From Zhongshania marina (GTDB taxonomy: Bacteria > Pseudomonadota > Gammaproteobacteria > Pseudomonadales > Spongiibacteraceae): a stretch of DNA of 64,000 nucleotides. This document shows, piece after piece, positions 53,986 through 62,281 of the stretch (position 1 is its first letter; each line of letters starts with the position of its first letter). Where the stretch lies: assembly GCF_002915595.1 (NCBI RefSeq), contig NZ_PQGG01000019.1, forward strand, positions 62,001-126,000. Reading direction: 5' to 3'. Made by a program: the position numbers and the translations under genes. Under the pieces are notes generated by a model, which was not told the DNA's origin, did no database searches, and saw only the letters and a list, made by a program, of their open reading frames with translations.

Positions 53986-54156
53986 ATGAAAATATTTTTG
54001 ACCATGTATTTATTGCTAGGCCTATTTGTAGCCATTTGCATAGTCGATGGCTACACGCAAAGACGCACCAAAAAACAACCCGCATTAGCCGTAAGCGTTG
54101 CATTTGCGATCTTGGTGGCGTCATGGCCTTACTGGGCATGGCGACTGCTGAAATGA
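53986..54156 (+). CDS. Holin-like small membrane protein
   Basis: 56 residues with two spans (FLTMYLLLGLFVAICIV and AVSVAFAILVASWPYW) joined by a basic loop. 30 bp after the transglycosylase gene and coupled to the next by ATGA. Fits a class II holin for the neighbouring muralytic enzyme. Confidence 0.7.
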   Translation: MKIFLTMYLLLGLFVAICIVDGYTQRRTKKQPALAVSVAFAILVASWPYWAWRLLK

Positions 54157-54299
54157 AACCCTTTGCCGTATTCCAAGGCACCACCGACGAAGACGGCAAA
54201 TTTGTCAGATTCGACATGCAAGGCAAAAAGCGCCGCCGTTACCGCGTGGTGCTTTGGATCAAAACCAACAACGGCGACCGGATAGAGCACGAGTTCTAA
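54153..54299 (+). CDS. Small basic protein
   Basis: 48 residues from an ATG overlapping the holin-like stop. FAVFQGTTDEDGKFVRFDMQ then GKKRRRYRVVLWI; a beta-rich small fold. No family recognised. Confidence 0.55.
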   Translation: MKPFAVFQGTTDEDGKFVRFDMQGKKRRRYRVVLWIKTNNGDRIEHEF

Positions 54300-54329
54300 A
54301 CAAAAACACCGTGCCGGTTCACCGACTTT

Positions 54330-54431
54330 ATGGCCCAAATCATAAGGCCAGCAGTAGACGACATTATTGAAGAAGCCGCAGAAAACGGCGGCACAGAACG
54401 TTACGGCTTTAGCTGTTACAAGTGGGGATAG
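54330..54431 (+). CDS. Possible 33-residue protein
   Basis: Short frame MAQIIRPAVDDIIEEAAENG with a Tyr/Cys tail (GFSCYKWG). No ribosome site. Kept because it fills the gap in a tightly packed operon. Confidence 0.3.
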   Translation: MAQIIRPAVDDIIEEAAENGGTERYGFSCYKWG

Positions 54432-54433
54432 AT

Positions 54434-54604
54434 ATGACACTCCAACAATCACACGCAGAGCTTTTAGCTTTTGTGATCGCAGAGCGCGACTGCTTTTACG
54501 ACTGCTGCAGCAATGAAGACGGCACCATTTCAGACCCCGACGATATCCGCGAGCTCGAAGAAATAGACGCGATTATTGACAGAGCGAAACAGGCATCAGC
54601 ATGA
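54434..54604 (+). CDS. Small acidic protein
   Basis: 56 residues from the ATG at 54434 behind GGGGA. LLAFVIAERDCFYDCCSNED and an Asp/Glu-rich helix (DDIRELEEIDAIIDRA). Acidic phage proteins of this size sometimes mimic DNA, but there is no direct sign. Confidence 0.5.
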   Translation: MTLQQSHAELLAFVIAERDCFYDCCSNEDGTISDPDDIRELEEIDAIIDRAKQASA

Positions 54605-54666
54605 AACTCACACCCGCAAAACGCTGGATCAACGAAACCTTTTTCGACGCTGACCGCGCCGGTTAA
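54601..54666 (+). CDS. Possible 21-residue peptide (excisionase-like start)
   Basis: ATGA overlap with the previous gene. KLTPAKRWINETFF recalls the beginning of small excisionases, but the frame stops at residue 21, so it may be a remnant or nothing. Confidence 0.25.
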   Translation: MKLTPAKRWINETFFDADRAG

Positions 54667-54690
54667 TTTTTGATTGACAGGATCAATAGT

Positions 54691-54969
54691 ATGCAAACCC
54701 TATTTCTACTCATGGCCCAATACAACGGCAAAGCCATCATACCCGTAGAGCAGATCTGCACAGACTTTTTCAGCCACCTCACGCCCGGCGTCTTCATGCG
54801 CCGCGTTGCCGCCGGCGAACTGGATCTACCCATCACCCGCATGGGTGACAACCAAAAAGCCGCCAAAGGTGTGCACCTAGAAGACCTCGCCACCTACCTA
54901 GACAAACAACGGCAAAAGGCGATTGCAGAGAATGACAAATTACATGGGCGGTATAGGAAGGTTTCTTAA
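54691..54969 (+). CDS. PrtN-family activator
   Basis: 92 residues from the ATG at 54691 (AGGA upstream). TLFLLMAQYNGKAIIPVEQIC, FFSHLTPGVFMRRVAAGELD and NQKAAKGVHLEDLATYLD are the pyocin-activator PrtN pattern. In Pseudomonas PrtN switches on pyocin genes after DNA damage. Here it closes the early operon and may activate late or excision genes. Confidence 0.88.
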   Translation: MQTLFLLMAQYNGKAIIPVEQICTDFFSHLTPGVFMRRVAAGELDLPITRMGDNQKAAKGVHLEDLATYLDKQRQKAIAENDKLHGRYRKVS

Positions 54970-55017
54970 CTAGCAGGGCGGCGGCGTGAAATGAATTCAG
55001 CGTTGGATGATCCTTTG

Positions 55018-55413
55018 CTATTCATTATCTATCACCAAATAGCTCTCAGGGGGAAAATAAAACTCCCCTGCAGAGGTGTAGTGCGAATACAGGTCTACAA
55101 GAATAATTCTTTGCGATGACTGCCGGACAAAATGCAGCAACCAGTCAGAGGTTTGATATTTATCATGCCTGGCTTTGTAATCAGGTATACCAACGTGGTA
55201 ATGCCAGAGGTCGTGTTTTCGAGCGAATTCGAAATTCTTTTGGGAGATATCACCAGACCACGAGGGCGCAATTTTACCGGTATAACGAGTGAAATCATCA
55301 AACCCGTTTATTTCAAATATATCAGTAAAGTCGAGTATTTTATCTTGATCAATCTGGGAAAGGTTTTGAAATTCAGAGGCAAACTTACAACCAAAGCTCC
55401 ACTCGTACGCCAC
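55018..55413 (-). CDS. Putative toxin of a two-gene addiction-type module
   Basis: 131 residues from a GTG, three bases after the small upstream gene. FEFARKHDLWHYHVGIPDY, TSDWLLHFVRQSSQRIILVDLYSH is a compact alpha/beta pattern reminiscent of RelE/YafO-like RNase toxins; no catalytic residues can be assigned with confidence. Confidence 0.55.
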   Translation of the reverse strand: MAYEWSFGCKFASEFQNLSQIDQDKILDFTDIFEINGFDDFTRYTGKIAPSWSGDISQKNFEFARKHDLWHYHVGIPDYKARHDKYQTSDWLLHFVRQSSQRIILVDLYSHYTSAGEFYFPPESYLVIDNE

Positions 55414-55416
55414 GCG

Positions 55417-55569
55417 CTATGCCTTGGACAATATTAGAGCCCTTTTCTGCTCACGAGTAAGACCTACCGGAACTTTATAAACCGGCGATTGAAGTGCTTT
55501 TTCCATACGCTTCAAATCAAACTTTGGCGTTTGATTTTTTACAGATGGTTCTACACACACAGCAGACAT
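55417..55569 (-). CDS. Putative antitoxin (small partner)
   Basis: 50 residues: MSAVCVEPSVKNQTPKFDL, then KRMEKALQSPVYKVPVGLTR. Directly upstream of the putative toxin on the same strand. No visible DNA-binding domain, so regulation may rely on another protein. The pair lies among lysogeny-type genes. Confidence 0.5.
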   Translation of the reverse strand: MSAVCVEPSVKNQTPKFDLKRMEKALQSPVYKVPVGLTREQKRALILSKA

Positions 55570-55870
55570 ATTAGAGCCTATTTTTCAAATTTACTAAAAC
55601 GGTCCCATGGCATTAAAACCACATCACCTGACTATCTTAGGCTCGACAAACTAAAATTGCAAATTTGAAATTATCCGGTGTTACCACAAGGCCTGTAGGT
55701 ATACATGTACAGCAAAGGCCAAAACACTGCTAATTTCCGCCGCACCGACATAACCAATAGCTTGGTTATGTTTTGGAAAAAAAACGGCACTTTAATATGT
55801 TTTTTCAATATATTTCAACAACTTAACCTTGGTTATAATTTTGATCAAAAAACAACCAATCATAGGTCTT
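55570..55870. other. Promoter region of the toxin/antitoxin-like pair
   Basis: 300 bp without a gene. Contains the palindromes described at 55748 and 55824 and several T/A runs. Leftward transcription into the 50-residue gene should begin here. Confidence 0.5.
55748..55837. repeat. Perfect palindrome and related half-sites
   Basis: ACATAACCAA-TAGC-TTGGTTATGT (55748-55771) is a perfect 10-bp inverted repeat. TAACC-TT-GGTTA at 55824-55835 repeats its inner half-sites. Two related palindromes in one intergenic gap suggest an operator. Confidence 0.6.
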
Positions 55871-56764
55871 TTACTCAAACTCTATATCAAATTCACCTTG
55901 ATCACCGATCTGAGGAAATGCCCGCTTAAAGTGCGTGCTAAATGACTCTTTGGAGCGAACAGAGGCGCCAATACCAATAACCTGCCACAAATGCTCGCGC
56001 AAAGCAGGCACGCCAATCTCTTCGGTAAGAAACTGGTGCATTCTATATTTGCGCCCACCCAAACCAAATACGACTGGGTTTTTCACGTCAAGCTGCTCAA
56101 GAATTGCGCCATTACTCGCAGCCAATGGCTGGTACACGTATTTACGGATAAAACCACCAAAAAATTGCGGGTGATTCCCTTTGGTGCGTGGAATACCATA
56201 AAGCCTATAGATCATATCGAAGAACTGCTGCGGAAACTCCTTTTCCCACTCGCGCATTTCAGCGCGAATAAATTCCGTAAATAGAGCTCGATATTCATCC
56301 TTCGCCTTATCCTGAGAATAACCAGTCGCCTCATCAATAAGAGCCATGATGCCGACTTTCGCGCAAGATACTACAAAGGCCTCGCACGACATGGCATAGC
56401 GCTTTTCTGCAGCGGTAGTCATGTACCCTGCTCTACGTGCCTCGAGAATTGCCTTGCAGAATTCGATCAGCAGGTCGCCCTCATAACCGAACGCAGTTGG
56501 CCCGCTCGACATCTTAAATATGACAGGATTTTGAATTTTTTCAGAAAGACGTGCGATATTCTCAGACTTAAGCGCTGGAATATTAAGGAAGCCAGCAAGT
56601 TTGTCGCCAGCCTTTTTAGTCCCTCGTTTGAGACCAATAATGTCAGTAAACGATCGCTGCGTAATTACACGTCGTCCATTGCTAAGGTGGTGACAATCTA
56701 TCAACCACCCACCTAACTCTAGCTGACCTTCCCGCTCAGCTACCAATTCCTGTGGCAAGCCCAT
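55871..56764 (-). CDS. P63C-domain protein
   Basis: 297 residues from the ATG at 56764 (GGAG seven bases upstream). FKMSSGPTAFGYEGDLLIEF and YRLYGIPRTKGNHPQFFGGFIRKYVYQPL to LEQLDVKNPV, ending in a HQFLTEEIGVPALREHLWQV unit, are the P63C family pattern, found on phages and plasmids. Role unknown. Confidence 0.85.
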   Translation of the reverse strand: MGLPQELVAEREGQLELGGWLIDCHHLSNGRRVITQRSFTDIIGLKRGTKKAGDKLAGFLNIPALKSENIARLSEKIQNPVIFKMSSGPTAFGYEGDLLIEFCKAILEARRAGYMTTAAEKRYAMSCEAFVVSCAKVGIMALIDEATGYSQDKAKDEYRALFTEFIRAEMREWEKEFPQQFFDMIYRLYGIPRTKGNHPQFFGGFIRKYVYQPLAASNGAILEQLDVKNPVVFGLGGRKYRMHQFLTEEIGVPALREHLWQVIGIGASVRSKESFSTHFKRAFPQIGDQGEFDIEFE

Positions 56765-56821
56765 AAGCACACTCCATGTATATCAGTGCTCGAGAATATC
56801 ACCCAACTCTAAATCCGTAAA

Positions 56822-57949
56822 CTAACGGCCACCCTCCCTAGCCCCTAAATCAACCGGCGCCGCCAGAATCTTCGCCAACCAAGGCCAGCCCACATACTTG
56901 TCACCACGCCCCCGCAAATGAGTATAGCGACGGAGCGAATTCCAGTTTCGATGCCCAGAAACACTGGCAACACGCGGGATATCCCAATCCATTTCAAATA
57001 GCCGGCTTACCCCCTCGTGCCGCAAATCATGGAAGCGCAGATCCTCAATCTCTAAAAACTTGCATGCTCGAGTAAAGCTGGCTGAAATCGAGTCGCTGTT
57101 ATACGGAAAAATCTCAGCACAAACCTGCGGCATACTCTTCACAATCGCCATCGCCTCGTCCGGCAGGGCACACCAAATATCATTACCAATCTTCTGGCCC
57201 GGATTTTTCATATCCCGCACCAACACCCGCTGCCCCGCCTCGTCTAAATCAGCCCAGCGAATACGGGTGATCTCCTCCTGACGACGGGTAGAAAACAGAG
57301 CAAAGCCAACCACCTTGAGCATATTAATCGACGCAGGCCGCCGCTTTTGCATCTCGGCATAATGCAACAACAGCGCATCAAGCTCCTTAAAACTTGGCCG
57401 GCGATCGCGCTCGCGGCTGCGGCTAACCATACCCATCTTGCGCAACACCAGCCGCGCATCAGTCATCGCGTGGGGATCCACGTCAAACCCCCAAGCAGGC
57501 CGCGCCACTGACATAACCGCGCCGAGGTGCGCCAAATCATTACCCACTGTCTGTGGCTGCACCGCCCCGCCGTCCGCACCAATTCGCCAGTGAGCATACT
57601 CAACTAAGCGCTGACTGTTTAAATCGGCGAGCAACAAATTACCGAGCCACGACGCCGCAATAGCCTTTAACGTATTCCGCTTAGTATCACCCAGCGGCCG
57701 CAACTTACCGTACTCATCCAAATACTTATGAATTGCATCATGCACAGACACCGAAACCTTACTCGCCTTCTCAAGCGCCCCAGGTTCGGCCAACTCATAT
57801 TCCCGCTTCTTAATCCAAGCGGCCGCCGCCGGTTTACGTTCAAACGTCTGCGTTTCTTGATAGACTATCGCCCCGTCACGGCGAATGCGGATCTGCGCAC
57901 CGTAGACCTTAGAACCATCTTTTTTATTGCGCTGTGTAATCGTGCCCAT
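56822..57949 (-). CDS. Tyrosine integrase (DusA-targeting type)
   Basis: 375 residues. N-terminal arm-binding domain (GSKVYGAQIRIRRDGAIVYQE), SAM-like core-binding domain (about 65-165), catalytic domain with Arg223 (RRQEEI), His307 and Arg310 (HDLRHEG), His333 (SGHRNW) and Tyr342 (RRYTHL). Gene abuts attR in dusA, matching DusA integrases. All catalytic residues are intact. Confidence 0.97.
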   Translation of the reverse strand: MGTITQRNKKDGSKVYGAQIRIRRDGAIVYQETQTFERKPAAAAWIKKREYELAEPGALEKASKVSVSVHDAIHKYLDEYGKLRPLGDTKRNTLKAIAASWLGNLLLADLNSQRLVEYAHWRIGADGGAVQPQTVGNDLAHLGAVMSVARPAWGFDVDPHAMTDARLVLRKMGMVSRSRERDRRPSFKELDALLLHYAEMQKRRPASINMLKVVGFALFSTRRQEEITRIRWADLDEAGQRVLVRDMKNPGQKIGNDIWCALPDEAMAIVKSMPQVCAEIFPYNSDSISASFTRACKFLEIEDLRFHDLRHEGVSRLFEMDWDIPRVASVSGHRNWNSLRRYTHLRGRGDKYVGWPWLAKILAAPVDLGAREGGR

Positions 57950-57951
57950 GC

Positions 57952-57993
57952 CAGTGCTTAAATTTAGAAATCAGTGCTTAATTCTAGCACTGA
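57952..57993. repeat. Candidate integrase arm/operator repeats
   Basis: CAGTGCTTAA at 57952-57961 and 57972-57981, 20 bp apart, plus TCAGTGCT-N7-AGCACTGA (57971-57993) as a perfect inverted repeat. The motif recurs inverted at the left end (19693-19842). Sits between the integrase start and dusA. Confidence 0.55.
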
Positions 57994-58023
57994 CATCTAA
58001 AAAAAGGGCAGAAATGGGCAAAA

Positions 58024-59097
58024 ATGATCGAAAATAGAACAAGCCGAGAACACCCAAAAGCACCGGCAAACCCACCAATCACGCGCAAAAGCCTTGATAG
58101 ACGGTTCTGTGTAGCACCGATGCTCGACTGGTCAGATCGGCATTGCAGGGTATTTTGGCGTCAGTTGACCACCGAAGCGGTGCTTTACACCGAAATGATC
58201 ACCACCGGTGCTCTGATTCACGGCGATGCTGAGCGACACCTAAATTTTAGTGATGTAGAACATCCGGTAGCATTGCAGTTAGGCGGTAGCGATCCAGAGG
58301 CACTAGTCCACTCAGTTCGACTTGCAGAACAATGGGGCTACGACGAAGTTAATTTAAATTGTGGTTGCCCATCAGACCGCGTTCAAAATGGCTTTTTTGG
58401 CGCCTGCTTAATGTCGCGCCCCGCGCTGGTCGCAGACTGTGTTAAGGCCATGAAAGACGCCTGCTCCCTACCCATTACCGTAAAACACCGCATCGGCATT
58501 GATGAGCAAGAAGGATATGAACCTCTACAAGAATTCGTCGCCGCCATTGCAGAAGCCGGTAGCGACGCGATTATCGTCCACGCCCGCAAAGCCTGGCTAG
58601 AAGGCTTGAGCCCAAAAGAAAACCGCGAAATTCCTCCCTTAAACTACGGTTTGGTGCACCAACTAAAGCAGGACTTCCCAGATCTTGAAATCATCATTAA
58701 CGGTGGTATTCAAACCATCGATGATGCCGCCTCGCAATTGTCATATGTGGATGGCATCATGATGGGCCGCAGCGCGTATCAAACCCCGTTTATTCTTGCC
58801 GATGTAGATTCACAATTTTACGGCCAAGACCGGCAGACACCCGTACGCGGCGATGTCATACGCAGCATGTTCCCCTATATTGAAGCGGAACTCGCCAAGG
58901 GCACCCGACTCAATCATATGACTCGACATATATTAGGTCTATTTAATGGAGAACCCGGCGGCCGCCTATTCCGGCGCCATATAAGCGAATACGCCCATCG
59001 CCCAAATGCCGGCATTGAGATATTGGAACAGGCGCTTCAACTAACAGATGACGCCCTGCAAACCATGATGACTAAAAGGACAGTGAGTAATGAGTAG
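58024..59097 (+). CDS. dusA: tRNA-dihydrouridine synthase A with phage-supplied 5' end
   Basis: 357 residues. Reduces U20/U20a of tRNA using FMN. Active-site Cys in [21 protein letters not shown] and VHARKAW segments are family standard. The first 24 or so codons come from the prophage; homologous sequence starts at [12 protein letters not shown]. The original first codons are at 19581. The stop overlaps talB by 8 bp. Confidence 0.96.
   Translation: MIENRTSREHPKAPANPPITRKSLDRRFCVAPMLDWSDRHCRVFWRQLTTEAVLYTEMITTGALIHGDAERHLNFSDVEHPVALQLGGSDPEALVHSVRLAEQWGYDEVNLNCGCPSDRVQNGFFGACLMSRPALVADCVKAMKDACSLPITVKHRIGIDEQEGYEPLQEFVAAIAEAGSDAIIVHARKAWLEGLSPKENREIPPLNYGLVHQLKQDFPDLEIIINGGIQTIDDAASQLSYVDGIMMGRSAYQTPFILADVDSQFYGQDRQTPVRGDVIRSMFPYIEAELAKGTRLNHMTRHILGLFNGEPGGRLFRRHISEYAHRPNAGIEILEQALQLTDDALQTMMTKRTVSNE
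58120..58136 (+). repeat. attR core
   Basis: ATGCTCGACTGGTCAGA, 16 of 17 bases identical to the left copy at 19623. Lies in codons for MLDWSD of dusA. Confidence 0.85.
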
Positions 59098-60040
59098 TAA
59101 GCTAGAACAACTCAAACAATTTACCGACGTAGTTGCCGACACCGGCGACATTGAGGCGATTCGCCGCTTCGCCCCGCAAGACGCAACCACCAACCCGTCG
59201 CTCATTCTAAAAGCAGCGCAGCTTCCACAATACCAAGCACTCATTCAAGGGGTGATTGAAAGCCAAGGCGACGGCACCAGAGATGCCCAGTGGCTGCAAA
59301 AGACCGCCACTAAGCTAGCTGTAGAAATTGGCGCAGAAATCAGCAAATTAGTGCCGGGCAAAGTCTCTACTGAAGTCGATGCCCGCCTCTCATTTAATAC
59401 CGAAGCGATGATTGCCGAAGGCCGCTATATAGCAGAACTTTACCAAGAAAAAGGTATCGCCAAGGACCGTCTATTAATTAAAATTGCCTCGACCTGGGAA
59501 GGTATACAAGCCGCCGCAGTATTAGAAAAAGAAGGCATAGAGTGCAATCTCACACTGCTTTTCAGTCTTATTCAAGCCGCTGCCTGCGCAGAGGCTGGCG
59601 CAACCTTAATTTCACCCTTTGTTGGTCGTATTTTAGATTGGCATGTGGCGCGAGGCGCCAAGCCCGAAACTGCCAACGATGACCCCGGCGTGCAATCGGT
59701 TATTGCGATTTACAGTTATTACAAACAACACAATTATAAAACCATCGTCATGGGCGCAAGCTTCCGCAATATTGGCGAAATAGAGGCGCTTGCAGGCTGC
59801 GATCGTTTAACCATCAGCCCTGCGTTACTCAATGAGCTAAGTGAAGACAGCCAGCCCTTGCCGCGCCGGCTAGCAACCGATATGGATTTTGCCGCCCACG
59901 ACAAACTGGACATCACGGAATCCGGCTTCCGCTGGGCGCTTAACGAAGACGCAATGGCGACAGAGAAGCTAGCCGAAGGCATTCGCGCCTTTGCCGCCGA
60001 CCAAGTTAAACTCGAAACCCTACTTAGCGAGTGGAATTAA
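59090..60040 (+). CDS. talB: Transaldolase
   Basis: 316 residues, the TalB/A length. [14 protein letters not shown] and [15 protein letters not shown] (Schiff-base Lys) are diagnostic, as is FVGRILDWH. Pentose phosphate enzyme linking to glycolysis. Coupled to dusA by an 8-bp overlap. Confidence 0.97.
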   Translation: MSSKLEQLKQFTDVVADTGDIEAIRRFAPQDATTNPSLILKAAQLPQYQALIQGVIESQGDGTRDAQWLQKTATKLAVEIGAEISKLVPGKVSTEVDARLSFNTEAMIAEGRYIAELYQEKGIAKDRLLIKIASTWEGIQAAAVLEKEGIECNLTLLFSLIQAAACAEAGATLISPFVGRILDWHVARGAKPETANDDPGVQSVIAIYSYYKQHNYKTIVMGASFRNIGEIEALAGCDRLTISPALLNELSEDSQPLPRRLATDMDFAAHDKLDITESGFRWALNEDAMATEKLAEGIRAFAADQVKLETLLSEWN

Positions 60041-60043
60041 GCG

Positions 60044-60496
60044 ATGTTTGAAAAATTAAAACAGCTCTTTAGTGGCGCAGACGAAGACAGCAAAGATTCT
60101 GCCATGTCGCTAGAGCTCGCCGCGGCGGCCCTGCTCATTGAAGTCAGCAAGTCTGACTACCAGCAAGATCCTGCGGAAATTGAAAAAATACGCGGCCTGC
60201 TAGTTAGCCGCTTTTCGGTTTCCCTGGCGGACATCGAAGAGTTTATGGCAACGGCTGCCGCGCTTAACAAAGACAGCACCTCGCTCTACCCCTTTACACG
60301 CTACATCAATGACAACTGCAACAATCTAGAAAAATACGAGTTGATTGTGGCGCTGTGGGAAGTGGCAATAGAAGATGGCAATATCGATAAATACGAAGAC
60401 CACTTAATTCGCAAAATATCTGACCTTATCTATTTACCCCACACCGAGTTTATCCGCGCGAAGTTAACATGCACAGAAAAAGCGGCTGGCAAATAG
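60044..60496 (+). CDS. TerB-family protein
   Basis: 150 residues. SLELAAAALLIEVSKSDYQQDPAE and VALWEVAIEDGNIDKYEDHLIRKI are the metal-binding TerB pattern with acidic residues. Three bp after talB. Role unclear; not evidence of tellurite resistance by itself. Confidence 0.85.
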   Translation: MFEKLKQLFSGADEDSKDSAMSLELAAAALLIEVSKSDYQQDPAEIEKIRGLLVSRFSVSLADIEEFMATAAALNKDSTSLYPFTRYINDNCNNLEKYELIVALWEVAIEDGNIDKYEDHLIRKISDLIYLPHTEFIRAKLTCTEKAAGK

Positions 60497-60525
60497 ATTG
60501 GGATGGGGTTTGCGTTAGCAGAAAA

Positions 60526-61014
60526 TTAAAAACACTGACCTTCAAGCAGCGACACTAACTCACGAAACTTTGCGTGATTGCTGTCGCTCAATCCCATTAG
60601 TGTACGATGCGCCTCCAGCACACGCTTTTTAACGGCGTCTTCGCTACAGGGTAAGACCGGCAATTCGCCAAGGTCTTCATCGTCAAGCAAGGGCTCTTCT
60701 CGAATTCTAAACACCCTATCAAAGCCCATGCTTTCTAGCACGCGGGTGATATCAGGGTTGGTGGACAAAATAAGGGGAACAAACTTAAAACGCTCTTTGG
60801 CCTTAATGGCTAATTTAGCCAGCAAGCCCAAGGTGGTGCTATCGACATTTAAGGCGTCAGAAAGATCTACGACAACGCTGGCGAAGCCTTCGACAGACAG
60901 CATCTCGTCGAAAAACTCGTCTAAGGTTGTACAAAGCGTCAGCCGCACGTCACCAACTAATTTGATAACAAACGCGCCGTCCTGTCCTGCTACCAATATC
61001 CTACCAGGCTGCAT
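60526..61014 (-). CDS. STAS-domain anti-sigma factor antagonist (RssC-like)
   Basis: 162 residues. LVGDVRLTLCTTLDEFF, VDLSDALNVDSTTLGLLAKLAI with the phosphorylatable Ser59, then a C-terminal helical tail not seen in short SpoIIAA. Four bp after the PP2C-type regulator, as in Pseudomonas rssB-rssC. The phosphatase probably acts on it. Confidence 0.88.
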   Translation of the reverse strand: MQPGRILVAGQDGAFVIKLVGDVRLTLCTTLDEFFDEMLSVEGFASVVVDLSDALNVDSTTLGLLAKLAIKAKERFKFVPLILSTNPDITRVLESMGFDRVFRIREEPLLDDEDLGELPVLPCSEDAVKKRVLEAHRTLMGLSDSNHAKFRELVSLLEGQCF

Positions 61015-61018
61015 TTGC

Positions 61019-62200
61019 CTATAACCTACACACGACTAAAATTGCGATATCGTCTGGCGCTTCGTCTATTTCTGATAGACCAAAGGTTTCCGCCAGTCCC
61101 GTGGACGAACTCTCACCATCTTTGAGAATATCGAGCACTTTTTGCTCTTTTTCCTCAAGGGTGTCGCTGTCCAAGACCTCTAATATACCATCAGAGAACA
61201 AGGTCAGCACAGCCCCCGCCGGGAAGCTGATCATGTGATCACTGTACTCGGCATCAGCGAATAAACCAACCGGCATGTCGTGCTCCGGCAAAAACTCCGC
61301 TTTACCGTCTAGTGCCATTGCTGGCGCAGGCAAGTGACCCGCCACCGAATAACATAGCTGATGACATTTTAAATCAAACGCGCCAACGCACATGGTGACA
61401 TGCTTGCCGATACCCATTTCCAATAATTCACGATTAGCAATAGCAAGCATCTTGGCGGGTGACAAAATCGCCGTTGAACCACGGTGCAAAAAATCACTGC
61501 GCTTACGGGCGAACAAATTCTTAAGGAATACCGTCACGAATGCCGAACTTGCGCCGTGACCAGACACATCGGCCACAAAAAACACGGCGTGATCGTCACC
61601 AACCAAAAAGTAATCAACGAAATCACCGCTTAAATACAAGGACGGCAAAATATAGTGGCAGAAACTATAACCACCAATTTGCTTTGGCGTATCGGGAAGT
61701 AAAAGTTGCTGAACGTGCTTGCCCGCTTGCTGGTCTTGCTGCAATAGCGTCAGGCTTTCAAGCAGGTCGCGGTTAGCATTTTCGAGCTTGGTACGGTAAG
61801 CCAAGTTTTCGCGCTTTAAAGTACCGCGCTCCACGGCGCGGTCTATGACGTGGCGAATAACGTCTAAATTCTCTGGCGGCAGCATTAAGTAATCTGTCGC
61901 GCCGTGGCGCACCGCCTCAACAACATCCGCCAAACTCTTACGTCGGGACACACCAATTAACGGTAATTCCCGAGGGTCAGCGGCCATTTTCCCCAATAGA
62001 TCTATTCCTCGATCGTCGGGAAAATCTATATCGACCATCACTATATCGATGTCTTCTTCCCTAAAACCCAACATTGCAGCCGCGCAATCGGCGACGGCAA
62101 TCACAGACATGCCGAGTTTTTTCAAAGAGGACACAAGCTCCGCGTGTACAGCGTCAGCCTGCTGGACCAATAAGATGCTTTGGGGGAAGGTTGCGTTCAT
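61019..62200 (-). CDS. Response regulator fused to PP2C (SpoIIE-type) phosphatase (RssB-like)
   Basis: 393 residues. Receiver domain with Asp57 (IVMVDIDFPDD), coiled-coil linker (about 125-155), then PP2C domain with GDFVDYFLVGDDHAVFFVAD and DVSGHGASSAF metal residues and LFSDGILEVLD. Removes phosphate from the STAS partner after receiver signalling. No histidine kinase nearby. Confidence 0.92.
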   Translation of the reverse strand: MNATFPQSILLVQQADAVHAELVSSLKKLGMSVIAVADCAAAMLGFREEDIDIVMVDIDFPDDRGIDLLGKMAADPRELPLIGVSRRKSLADVVEAVRHGATDYLMLPPENLDVIRHVIDRAVERGTLKRENLAYRTKLENANRDLLESLTLLQQDQQAGKHVQQLLLPDTPKQIGGYSFCHYILPSLYLSGDFVDYFLVGDDHAVFFVADVSGHGASSAFVTVFLKNLFARKRSDFLHRGSTAILSPAKMLAIANRELLEMGIGKHVTMCVGAFDLKCHQLCYSVAGHLPAPAMALDGKAEFLPEHDMPVGLFADAEYSDHMISFPAGAVLTLFSDGILEVLDSDTLEEKEQKVLDILKDGESSSTGLAETFGLSEIDEAPDDIAILVVCRL

Positions 62201-62281
62201 CCGGCCTTTTTACTCGCATCTAAGTGCACACACAAGCCGTATTTATGCGGAGAATTTACGCTCGGGGTAAAACAAGCACAT

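Larger units (their letters stand above)
19623..58136. mobile_element. Prophage integrated in dusA (HK97/lambda-like siphovirus)
   Basis: Bounded by a 17-bp near-identical core (19623-19639 and 58120-58136) within dusA coding sequence. Contents are a DusA-type tyrosine integrase, CI/Cro switch, replication and Q-like genes, a full HK97-type head module, a long-tailed siphovirus tail module, lysis-type genes and cargo at both ends. No gene in the structural modules looks broken, so the prophage may be active. Size about 38.5 kb. Confidence 0.95.

Noticed and set aside
54601-54666. Functional excisionase
   Set aside because: Only the first 21 residues resemble an excisionase; the frame then stops, so a working protein cannot be claimed.
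55690-55712. Second LexA box (CTGTAGGTATACATGTACAG)
   Set aside because: The half-sites are 12 bases apart instead of the required 8, so it does not fit LexA.
60044-60496. Tellurite resistance gene
   Set aside because: It has a TerB fold but no ter operon neighbours; the fold alone does not show resistance.
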